DNA from: a bacterium
GTDB taxonomy: Bacteria; Krumholzibacteriota; Krumholzibacteriia; Krumholzibacteriales; WJIX01
Length of the DNA: 5,751 nt
Reading direction: 5' to 3'
NCBI GenBank assembly: GCA_021160845.1
Contig: JAGHBT010000242.1
Coordinates: forward strand, 1 to 5,751
Position 1 is the first letter of the stretch; each line of letters starts with the position of its first letter. Below the pieces are notes generated by a model that ran no database searches, was not told where the DNA came from, and saw nothing but the letters and a program-made list of their open reading frames with translations. Below are positions 1 through 5,751 of the stretch, in pieces. Position numbers and translations under genes: made by a program.

Positions 1-25
1 AGCAATTTTTTAACAGGTTGTTATA

Positions 26-943
26 ATGATTGTCAGAAGAAAGAAAAGTGTTGTAATAATAGCAGTGATTATTGCAATCGTTATTATTACTAATTTTTGC
101 TCAAAGGGCAAAGAGCCTGAGGCTAAAAACAACTTGGCACTTTCTAAAGGTGGAGTAGCAGTACTTGCCTACCATTATTTCAATGACAGGAACAGGATTG
201 AACAGGGAGTCAGGGCAATAGGTACGGTTCTTTTGAATCTACCGCTCTTGACTGTAAAAGATGCATGGACTATAAGATCAGATAATTTTGAAAAGCACTT
301 ACGTTATCTTGATAAAAATGGATACAGAACTATTACTATGAATGAACTTAAGTTGTTTATGCTCGGTGAAATAAAAATTAACGGCAAGTGTGTTGCTATA
401 ACATTTGATGATGGTGACAGAAGCGTTTACAAATACGCATATCCCCTTCTTAAAAAGTATAAAATGAATGGGACACTGTTTCTTATTACATCGAAAGTGG
501 GGCAGAATTGGGATAATCTTAATATGTCTTCGCGTGAAGAGCTATGCGAGATGAATGAATCGGGGGTTATTAATATTGAATCTCATACGCATGATATGCA
601 TTTCAAGCTGCAAGAGGGTGATACGCCACATCCGCTATTTGATATTTCCAGTGAGAAGATGGACGATAAAGAAAAGAAAAGAATATTCAATGATCTTAGA
701 AGATCAAGATTAGCGTTGAATCTTTATCTTGGGACAGAAGCCAGATTTTTGGCCTGGCCTTATGGTTCCGGTACAGAACTTTCCGATTCACTCGCCGTAG
801 CGGCTGGATTTGAGGGCATATTGACTTTAAGGAGAGGTAGGAATCATACGGGGGATTCTTTATTTAAAATAAAGCGTTTTTCTATTACATCCCGGACATC
901 TTTTGCTAAATTCAAGTCGATTGTCGGAGATTCATATGAGTAG
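26..943 (+). CDS. Membrane-anchored polysaccharide deacetylase (NodB/CE4 fold, PgaB/IcaB-like)
   Basis: The 305-residue product should remove N-acetyl groups from an extracytoplasmic polysaccharide, most likely a poly-N-acetylglucosamine-type polymer or cell-wall glycan; the substrate is inferred. Residues 3-7 are basic and about 8-24 form a hydrophobic segment, so the enzyme is probably anchored in the membrane and faces outward. Cys25 follows, but the preceding T-N-F does not fit a lipobox, so I do not call it a lipoprotein. The NodB core begins at VLAYH (46-50). Visible motifs are TFDDG (126-130; Asp128 and Asp129 as catalytic base and metal ligand), SHTHDMH (186-192; HTxxxH spacing as in PgaB/IcaB rather than HxxxH) and AWPYG (243-247). 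About 35 extra residues (51-85) separate YHYF from the usual S-x-x-F-E-x-H-L segment. The ATG at 26 is the only sensible start before the hydrophobic segment; its ribosome site is weak (AACAGG about 8 bases upstream). Any promoter is outside the window. The gene is more A+T-rich than its neighbours. Family confidence is high, substrate confidence low. Confidence 0.9.
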   Translation: MIVRRKKSVVIIAVIIAIVIITNFCSKGKEPEAKNNLALSKGGVAVLAYHYFNDRNRIEQGVRAIGTVLLNLPLLTVKDAWTIRSDNFEKHLRYLDKNGYRTITMNELKLFMLGEIKINGKCVAITFDDGDRSVYKYAYPLLKKYKMNGTLFLITSKVGQNWDNLNMSSREELCEMNESGVINIESHTHDMHFKLQEGDTPHPLFDISSEKMDDKEKKRIFNDLRRSRLALNLYLGTEARFLAWPYGSGTELSDSLAVAAGFEGILTLRRGRNHTGDSLFKIKRFSITSRTSFAKFKSIVGDSYE

Positions 944-975
944 AATCGCTATTGGTTAGCTTGGATATGAGAATG

Positions 976-1003
976 AAAAATGCCGGCTCAAACATGAACC
1001 GGC
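976..1003 (-). terminator. Intrinsic terminator of the small secreted-protein unit
   Basis: Read on the minus strand, AATGCCGGTTC, a six-base loop (ATGTTT) and GAGCCGGCATT make an 11-bp stem with one T-G wobble, followed directly by a T tract (CATTTTTCATTC). On the plus strand the wobble becomes a C-A mismatch and no T tract follows closely. The element is therefore oriented to stop minus-strand transcription from the gene ending at 1038. It may slow plus-strand transcripts leaving the deacetylase gene, but less efficiently. Confidence 0.85.
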
Positions 1004-1037
1004 ATTCCGCATTGAGCAAGTGTATGTTTCCCTTTCT

Positions 1038-1619
1038 CTATCTTCTCCTGACACGGGTAGCGAAGGGGCTTATATGGTTGCCCACACCGCTTCGTCTCTT
1101 GCCTGTGCTTGTTCTGCCAAAATGGGTTAATTTTGGTCTGGAAACACTGCCTCGTTGAGAAATACCTCTCCTTTTATAATTTTGGGAAGAAGCGGGACGG
1201 CGGCGATCGCATGAAAGTCTGTGATAACCGCGTGCAGGGTGATCAAAAGTAGCGGTGCCGCGGGTCGGCTTATTGCGGGGTGTAGTAGTAAACGGCAGCA
1301 ATCTTTTTGGTCCGCGCTTTGTAAAGCTTGTATTAACATATGACCAGTTTATCCGGTCTCCGCGGTGGCGTATTGCTATCTTTTTCCTTGAGACGGTTCT
1401 CGCGAAAGACGTGGAAGTGATGCTGAAGTTAATAGGCGTGCGATTGTGGGATTGTCTTATCTGATCCCATCGGTTGTCCAATTCATTGCTCATCGAGGAA
1501 GCCCGGGTAATAAAAACTCCATGGTCACTGGCGAAGGCCTTGCCGAGAGGAAGAATTACAATGGCCAATACTATCAGTACTAATGCCTGTTGTCTTAATA
1601 ATAAACGCATTGTTTTCAT
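1038..1619 (-). CDS. Small secreted arginine-rich protein, unknown family
   Basis: I do not recognise this 193-residue product. Residues 1-30 are a clear Sec signal peptide: basic start (Lys2, Arg5, Arg9), hydrophobic core around 11-25, and signal peptidase site AFA before Ser31. The mature part is about 163 residues with roughly 29 Arg and 8 Lys against 6 Asp and 1 Glu, so it is very basic. No acidic residue follows Asp138 and it ends VRRR. There is one Cys (137) and no evident repeat or catalytic motif. The ATG at 1619 precedes a second in-frame ATG three codons on; neither has a strong ribosome site. The gene has its own strong promoter (1724-1752) and terminator (976-1003), which support a real transcript. 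G+C is visibly higher in its C-terminal half than in neighbours. Alternatives are a frameshifted remnant after about residue 60, or an RNA whose ORF is incidental; the other minus-strand frames are interrupted by stops and show no family. The signal peptide makes the N-terminus the surest part. Confidence 0.6.
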   Translation of the reverse strand: MKTMRLLLRQQALVLIVLAIVILPLGKAFASDHGVFITRASSMSNELDNRWDQIRQSHNRTPINFSITSTSFARTVSRKKIAIRHRGDRINWSYVNTSFTKRGPKRLLPFTTTPRNKPTRGTATFDHPARGYHRLSCDRRRPASSQNYKRRGISQRGSVSRPKLTHFGRTSTGKRRSGVGNHISPFATRVRRR

Positions 1620-1645
1620 TCCGATCTATTTTAACTATTGAATAA

Positions 1646-1674
1646 CGCGAATTTAGAAATGTTTAACGCTCGCG
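1646..1674 (-). other. Possible leader stem in the small gene's 5' UTR
   Basis: On the minus strand CGCGA (from 1674) can pair with TCGCG (to 1646) across a 19-base, A+T-rich loop. It lies within the roughly 98-nt leader between the predicted transcription start near 1717 and the ATG at 1619. A pyrimidine run on the RNA strand (CTCCTCTCCTC, about 1686-1699) lies upstream of it. A five-pair stem with such a long loop is weak, so a regulatory role is only a possibility. Confidence 0.2.
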
Positions 1675-1723
1675 CAGAGTACAAAAGAGGAGAGGAGAAC
1701 TCTTCAATTTATAATCTTAGTTA

Positions 1724-1752
1724 ATTCTACCATTTATTCAAAAAATTGTCAA
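1724..1752 (-). promoter_or_regulatory. Strong sigma70-type promoter with extended -10
   Basis: On the minus strand a perfect -35 TTGACA (1752-1747) is separated by exactly 17 bases from TAGAAT (1729-1724), which matches the -10 consensus in five of six positions. TGG directly before the -10 supplies the extended -10 TG. Transcription should start near 1717, giving a leader of about 98 nt before the ATG at 1619. It is placed just after the terminator of the upstream minus-strand gene, so the small gene appears independently and strongly transcribed. Confidence 0.85.
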
Positions 1753-1810
1753 CCCTACCGGCGGGCAAACGGGAAGGAGAGATAGACGGACAATGTGATA
1801 AGGAAATATC

Positions 1811-1849
1811 CCAAGAAAAGCACACCTTTCACCGCAAAGTAAGGTGTAC
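1811..1849 (-). terminator. Intrinsic terminator of the DUF5916 gene
   Basis: On the minus strand GTACACCTT and AAGGTGTGC form a nine-pair stem (one T-G wobble) around a 12-base loop, followed by TTTTCTT. It begins 26 bases after the TAA stop at 1876-1878, the normal place for the terminator of that gene, and lies upstream of the next minus-strand promoter. This separates the two transcription units. Confidence 0.8.
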
Positions 1850-1875
1850 ATTTATTAATCTCTTTTTCTGTTGGT

Positions 1876-4539
1876 TTAAATACTGAACCATTTATTTATT
1901 TTTAAAATGAAGGTGTTGTTCCCTCCGACGGAGAGGAGTTTGTCCATGTCCCTGCCGAAGCGGAAAACACCGTATTCCTCCTCGTAATCTGTAGCTTCTC
2001 TGGCCCACACAAAATAGATTGTGGACCCGGGGTTGAATTCCCAGCGGAACACAAGATTGGAGCGGAACTGTTTGTAGTTGAAATTGATGTTCGAACCGTA
2101 ATCATAGGGAGTGAAACGGTCATTGTAATTTTCCGCGTGTCTATCTGCGGCTTTCCTAAAGTTTGTGTAGGTGCCCGTGGTTAAATAGGGCATGCCATAG
2201 AATTGAAGAGTCATATCGGTAGTTATTGCCAGATCAACACGAATCTGCGTTGAAAAGTTTTTTCTGTCGAGATGTCCGATGATATAATTATCGTTTATTT
2301 CCTCTATATATTTCATGTCATCCTGTGACTGTGAATAGGAAGGCTGGAGTATTATTTCGAATCTGCCGGGCGGTCTAAAGATAAGGCTTGGGCTAAAACG
2401 GTAGCCGTCAAAGCCCTCATCGTTAATGTTGTAACTTATATTGCCCTCCAGGGAAAATGTCTTTCTGCGGTCTGTATGAAGGCCGAACCAGGATATAATC
2501 TCTCCCGGGGTAGTAATAGATGGCCCTCCTTCCAGGAGGGAGTTATTCTGATGCTCTGCGTGTTTACCTAATCCGAAATATATTCCAAGGTAATCAAGTG
2601 TTTGGAGATGGCCATTGATGCTTCCGCCCGCGCCGACATTATTCAAACCATAGTTAGTTCCTTTCCATACACTTGACTCTATACTCCAGTTTCTCAAATA
2701 ATCGCCTGGTTCTAATTCTATGTAGTTAGCCCATATTGCTCCAACCGTCTGATCTGTATCCCTTAGATACCCGATGTCATTTATTTCAAAGCCGGGGGTT
2801 CGAGTATTGAGTCCCATTCCGTAACGCCAGTGTTCTCCGGCGAATCTTCCGATGGTTAGGTTAGCGGAAAAACCGTTTAAATAAGTCAAAGTGGTATCTA
2901 CGCCGAGGTGGTCTGCATCGGGCCGCTGGTAATATCTGGCGGAAGATTCCTGGGTTGCGGTTATTGCTTTTTCGCTTCCTCGAACATGGCTTGCCAGCAG
3001 TTTTCCCTGAATTCTGAATTCGTTGCTATGCCACCGATGCGAAAAATCAAGACCGCTCGTATAGGCTGAACTTCTCAAGGGTTCCATATCGTTATTGTTA
3101 ATATCCCTGTTAACGGAGGTAAGTATCCCTCCGAAAGTGCTTCTGCCGTTGTTGTAATCTTTAAGCGCCCTCGCCACGAAATAATTTGTCATAGGTTCAA
3201 TCTCCACAGTTGCTTTATCTCCTGAAGAGCTCTTTAGATATGTTTCTTCCCGGTCTGTTACAGCTTCCAATATACCGATTGACCAACCGGATGATGTTCT
3301 CCCTGTGAGTTTAGCCGCGCCGAGGATCTTAGCAAACTTAGGAGTATCTGAATAAATATCAGCCGAGGCGGTGTCCATTTTCTCCGCCGCATAAGTATCG
3401 TACGGATCAATCTGTGGGGATCTTCCGATTCTTCTGGAATAAAAAAGGCTTTCGGTATGTTGCCCGGTGAAGGATACAGGGTATTCAAAGAGATTCGCCC
3501 CCTCCATAAAGAAAGGGCGCTTTTCATTGTAATATCTTTCGTAACGTGAAAGGTTAAGCTCTGATGGGTCCTGTTCAACCTGGCCGAAATCCGGGTCTAT
3601 TGTTGTGTTAATGGTCATGTTACTTGTTATTCCGTATTTGATGTCTACCCCCATACGGGCGCTTAGGTTGTTTTTGTCCTTGAATGGGTTACCATCGGGA
3701 TCACCCCATGTTTCGATGCCGCCGACTGTATAGGGAAGGATTTCCAGGTTTTTTGATTCAGGCAGGTTATTAAGCCCACTAAGGTTTCCAAAGAGAGATA
3801 CAACCTGATCGACGTCCCTGGAGAGCGGGTTCCAGAGTGAAAGTTCGTTCTTTCTCAGGATTTCTCTTCCAACCTGAAAGCCCCAGGTATTCTCTTTATC
3901 GGAGTGGTTGGAGTAACGAAGCTGGCTGAATGGTATACAGAATTCGGCAACCCAGCAATCTTTGTTGATTTTGGTTGCCACTTCCCATACCGCGTTCCAG
4001 TTAATGTCACTCTTTGTATCTTCAGACCACATGCAATCCTGTTTAACTCCGGCGGGATTGACTACGAACTCAAAGGCTGTACGGTTATCGTTGTAGCTGT
4101 CAAACGCGATGTGTAACCAGTCGGAAGGTGTGTGGTTATCGTCTCTTCTGGAAAGTCTGGCCGATATTTGATCTGGATGTGAATCATGGGCTATAATGCC
4201 GACATATATATTTTTATCATCGTACAGTATTCTTACCGTTGTTTTCTCGCTGGAGGGCATTCCGTCATCCGGTTCATTTTGGACAAAATCTGTTCCATAT
4301 GGCGCCTTTTCCCAGCTGCTTTCATCCAGTATGCCGTCTAAATGGATTCTGCCATTTTGAATCTTTACGGCGTTAAGGACACGGGGTTTCATTTTGTCCT
4401 GTAAAGGCGTTAGTGTACTGTCCCTGTCCGGTACGGGTAGCCGGCAGAACGCCCCGAAAGAGAAAATTATATTTATTCCGAGTACAAGCGAAACTAATAG
4501 AAAGGAATGTTTCGCAATCGTAGTGTGTTTGCCCATCAT
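1876..4539 (-). CDS. CBM9-like domain plus DUF5916 outer-membrane beta-barrel protein
   Basis: The 887-residue product is a typical full-length member of the family with an N-terminal carbohydrate-binding family 9-like domain and a C-terminal DUF5916 barrel. Residues 11-31 are the hydrophobic core of a signal peptide. About 60-205 is the CBM9-like part: IHLDGILDESSWEKAP (65-80), VRILYDDKNIYVGI (102-115), FEFVVNPAG (156-164) and WVAEFCIPFSQLRY (196-209). The DUF5916 hallmark follows: TIDPDFGQVEQDPSELNLSR (313-332), then EKRPFFMEGANLFEY (339-353) and LFYSRRIGRSPQ (365-376). The remainder has the alternating, aromatic- and Asn-rich pattern of barrel strands and ends FILKINKWFSI, like other members. 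It should sit in the outer membrane; ligand and transport role are unknown, and binding or uptake of a glycan or other polymer is only inference. The double ATG (4539 and 4536) has no Shine-Dalgarno upstream. It lies 126 bases downstream of the C25 protease gene on the same strand and has its own terminator. Family call is firm. Confidence 0.95.
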   Translation of the reverse strand: MMGKHTTIAKHSFLLVSLVLGINIIFSFGAFCRLPVPDRDSTLTPLQDKMKPRVLNAVKIQNGRIHLDGILDESSWEKAPYGTDFVQNEPDDGMPSSEKTTVRILYDDKNIYVGIIAHDSHPDQISARLSRRDDNHTPSDWLHIAFDSYNDNRTAFEFVVNPAGVKQDCMWSEDTKSDINWNAVWEVATKINKDCWVAEFCIPFSQLRYSNHSDKENTWGFQVGREILRKNELSLWNPLSRDVDQVVSLFGNLSGLNNLPESKNLEILPYTVGGIETWGDPDGNPFKDKNNLSARMGVDIKYGITSNMTINTTIDPDFGQVEQDPSELNLSRYERYYNEKRPFFMEGANLFEYPVSFTGQHTESLFYSRRIGRSPQIDPYDTYAAEKMDTASADIYSDTPKFAKILGAAKLTGRTSSGWSIGILEAVTDREETYLKSSSGDKATVEIEPMTNYFVARALKDYNNGRSTFGGILTSVNRDINNNDMEPLRSSAYTSGLDFSHRWHSNEFRIQGKLLASHVRGSEKAITATQESSARYYQRPDADHLGVDTTLTYLNGFSANLTIGRFAGEHWRYGMGLNTRTPGFEINDIGYLRDTDQTVGAIWANYIELEPGDYLRNWSIESSVWKGTNYGLNNVGAGGSINGHLQTLDYLGIYFGLGKHAEHQNNSLLEGGPSITTPGEIISWFGLHTDRRKTFSLEGNISYNINDEGFDGYRFSPSLIFRPPGRFEIILQPSYSQSQDDMKYIEEINDNYIIGHLDRKNFSTQIRVDLAITTDMTLQFYGMPYLTTGTYTNFRKAADRHAENYNDRFTPYDYGSNINFNYKQFRSNLVFRWEFNPGSTIYFVWAREATDYEEEYGVFRFGRDMDKLLSVGGNNTFILKINKWFSI

Positions 4540-4665
4540 ATGTAAGTATAAGGTTTAAGAGAGGGAAAAGTTTCAGAGAAAGTAAAAAATATTAGAATTT
4601 CGTTTATTTTATACTATGAGCAGCGGGTTTTTGATAACGGTTGTAATGTTTATTACAGCCATGAG
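4540..4665 (-). other. A+T-rich intergenic gap between protease and barrel genes
   Basis: This 126-base gap contains no ORF and no good terminator for the protease gene: the inverted repeat at 4639-4660 has no T tract and a mismatch on the minus strand. There is no ribosome site before the ATG at 4539. A TATACT hexamer (4550-4545) lies only five bases before that ATG, which would make a transcript nearly leaderless if it were a -10, but no -35 stands at a proper distance. Confidence 0.6.
4608..4637 (-). promoter_or_regulatory. Weak promoter candidate for the DUF5916 gene
   Basis: On the minus strand TTATCA (4637-4632, four of six matches to TTGACA) is followed after 18 bases by TATAAA (4613-4608, five of six matches to TATAAT). 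It would give a leader of about 60 nt. In such A+T-rich DNA a match of this quality is expected by chance fairly often, so read-through from the protease gene is an equal alternative. Confidence 0.3.
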
Positions 4666-5751
4666 CTACCTAAGAAGAATTGCTTTGCGGCTTATAACCC
4701 CATTTCTGGTTTTCAGTCTGTAAAGATAGATTCCGCTTGCAAGATTCTCGGGGCGCCACTCGATGGAATAAGAATTGGCTTTCAGATTTTTATTGACCAG
4801 ACAATCTATTTCGCGTCCCGTTACATCGTATACGCGAAGATCTACATACCCTTCATTCGCCAGGGAAAAACTAATTCTCGTGGAAGGATTAAAGGGGTTT
4901 GGAGTATTCTGGGCTAAAGCAAAAATGGGAAGTGGATTGTTTGAATCAGTGGTATCTCCCACGATTATTGTGTCTCTGTATGTATAATGATCGTGAGATG
5001 TTACGGTCAGTACAAGTGAATCAACACCCGCGGGTATTGCTGAGAAATTTAAAATAATCTCTCCTGTTCCATCCGCGAAGCCATTCGCGTAGCAGACTCC
5101 ATTATAGTACAGCGCGCCGAGAGAACCGCTAACGTCTGTTTCCACTGTAAAAGTGGTGTCGGAATGGTTCATGGATGTAGCATGGTTCACAGAAATTTGC
5201 TCTGGGGTATCGGTCCATCCGTCCATGGCGGGATCTCCAAGGAGATTAAGAGCGTAGAAACACCACCTGTGAGCGCCCGGTTCGTATTCATCGGGAAGAT
5301 CAATAAATGGAACAGTTTCGTCTTTGGATCGTTGATTTGCAGCTCCAAGGGTTGTAAATCCCTCGGTAAATATGGCATCATAAAATTCTCGCTGGAAATG
5401 GTGAGAAGGGCCATTTGTTGTGCCCTCCGTAAACCATCCGTACCTTGAATTACCAAGAAATGCCGCCGCGCAGTGCTGGAGCGAAACCATTTTTTCCCCT
5501 ATGCATTGATCGATGTCGAAAGAGCCGGAGTAGCAGCCATAGGAATAAATGATCGGAAAGTTCGCGTTCTCGCCGTCGTTGAGAAAATTAGAATTTGTTA
5601 TATCATCGTTGTTCATTCTCATCACATAGGTCTGGTTTGCGTGTCCTGAATGAGCTATCCAGTTGCTCCCGGAGTTAATCGCGTTAAATACAGCTGTTTT
5701 GGTCCAGGGAGTGGTATCACGGTCGTAGTATTTTGTGATATTAAAATCCGG
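4666..5751 (-). CDS. C25 (gingipain-like) cysteine protease with type IX sorting domain, 5' end outside window
   Basis: This is the C-terminal 361 residues of a larger secreted cysteine protease; the frame is open through base 5751, so start, signal peptide and propeptide lie outside. Numbering from the edge, WIAHSGHANQTY (31-42) carries the catalytic His (His37) and IIYSYGCYSGSFD (67-79) the nucleophile Cys73, a spacing of 36, close to that in gingipains. Further C25 signatures are AAAFLGNSRYGWF (95-107), GPSHHFQREFYDAIF (114-128) and ALNLLGDPAMDGWT (167-180). An Ig-like beta domain covers about 184-265. After a linker, about 278-361 is the sorting domain: NTPNPFNPSTRISFSL, VDLRVYDVTGREI and LASGIYLYRL, ending ISRKAILLR. 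Known members are exported by Sec, then by type IX secretion, and held at the surface or released. The GTG/ATG codons at 5625-5623 and 5622-5620 are internal: starting there would remove the catalytic His. Stop is TAG. The dyad is intact, so the enzyme looks active; substrate is unknown. Confidence 0.95.
   Translation of the reverse strand, partial: PDFNITKYYDRDTTPWTKTAVFNAINSGSNWIAHSGHANQTYVMRMNNDDITNSNFLNDGENANFPIIYSYGCYSGSFDIDQCIGEKMVSLQHCAAAFLGNSRYGWFTEGTTNGPSHHFQREFYDAIFTEGFTTLGAANQRSKDETVPFIDLPDEYEPGAHRWCFYALNLLGDPAMDGWTDTPEQISVNHATSMNHSDTTFTVETDVSGSLGALYYNGVCYANGFADGTGEIILNFSAIPAGVDSLVLTVTSHDHYTYRDTIIVGDTTDSNNPLPIFALAQNTPNPFNPSTRISFSLANEGYVDLRVYDVTGREIDCLVNKNLKANSYSIEWRPENLASGIYLYRLKTRNGVISRKAILLR

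Noticed and set aside
95..103. Cys25 of the deacetylase as a lipoprotein attachment site
   Set aside because: Residues before Cys are T-N-F; a large aromatic residue at -1 does not fit the lipobox. The same holds for Cys32 of the DUF5916 protein (G-A-F before Cys), which is a barrel in any case.
952..1158. Plus-strand 68-codon frame after the deacetylase gene
   Set aside because: It starts at TTG, runs through the minus-strand terminator hairpin, has no ribosome site and overlaps the better-supported minus-strand gene.
1127..1339. Alternative minus-strand 70-codon frame inside the small gene
   Set aside because: Considered as the continuation of a frameshifted gene, but it shows no recognisable motif and lacks its own ribosome site; kept only as a caveat to the main frame.
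1255..1464. Plus-strand 69-codon frame with hydrophobic patches
   Set aside because: It is antisense to the small secreted-protein gene, has no promoter or ribosome site, and its hydrophobic look follows from complementing an Arg/Ser/Thr-rich frame.
4639..4660. Inverted repeat GGTTGTAAT / ATTACAGCC as terminator of the C25 gene
   Set aside because: On the minus strand the stem has a C-A mismatch and no T tract follows; the fold is better on the plus strand, where there is no gene.
1..5751. CRISPR array, insertion sequence, prophage, toxin-antitoxin pair or tRNA
   Set aside because: Reading both strands showed no regularly spaced repeats, transposase motifs, phage genes, small overlapping gene pairs or cloverleaf-like segments.

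Overview
The window holds four protein-coding genes and looks like ordinary chromosome of an FCB-type bacterium (Bacteroidota or a related, probably uncultivated, phylum). The support is one gene with a C25 (gingipain-type) protease core ending in a type IX secretion/FlgD-like sorting domain (NTPNPFNPSTRISFSL...GREI...SGIYLYRL), and one with a CBM9-like domain joined to a DUF5916 outer-membrane barrel. Both combinations are typical of that group. None of the three visible start codons has a convincing Shine-Dalgarno sequence, which also fits Bacteroidota-like lineages. There is no rRNA, tRNA, CRISPR array, insertion sequence or phage gene. The phylum cannot be fixed from the sequence alone.

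Layout. (1) 26-943, plus strand: a membrane-anchored NodB-fold polysaccharide deacetylase of the PgaB/IcaB-like type. (2) 976-1752, minus strand: a self-contained transcription unit. It has a near-consensus extended -10 sigma70-type promoter (TTGACA, 17 bp, TAGAAT preceded by TGG), a leader of about 98 nt, a 193-codon ORF with a textbook signal peptide and a strikingly arginine-rich mature part, and a strong intrinsic terminator at 976-1003. I recognise no family; this is the most novel item. (3) 1811-1849: an intrinsic terminator ending the next gene. (4) 1876-4539, minus strand: the CBM9-like/DUF5916 outer-membrane protein. (5) 4540-4665: an A+T-rich intergenic gap with only a weak promoter candidate. 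(6) 4666-5751, minus strand: the C-terminal 361 residues of the C25 protease. It has no start in the window; the reading frame stays open to the last base, and the catalytic His lies upstream of the first internal GTG/ATG codons.

How they work together. All four products should act at or outside the cytoplasmic membrane: an envelope polysaccharide deacetylase, a small secreted basic protein, an outer-membrane barrel and a type IX-secreted protease. The three minus-strand genes lie head to tail, but the terminators and the internal promoter argue against one tight operon. The deacetylase converges on the small gene. I see no defence, mobile or CRISPR-like system.
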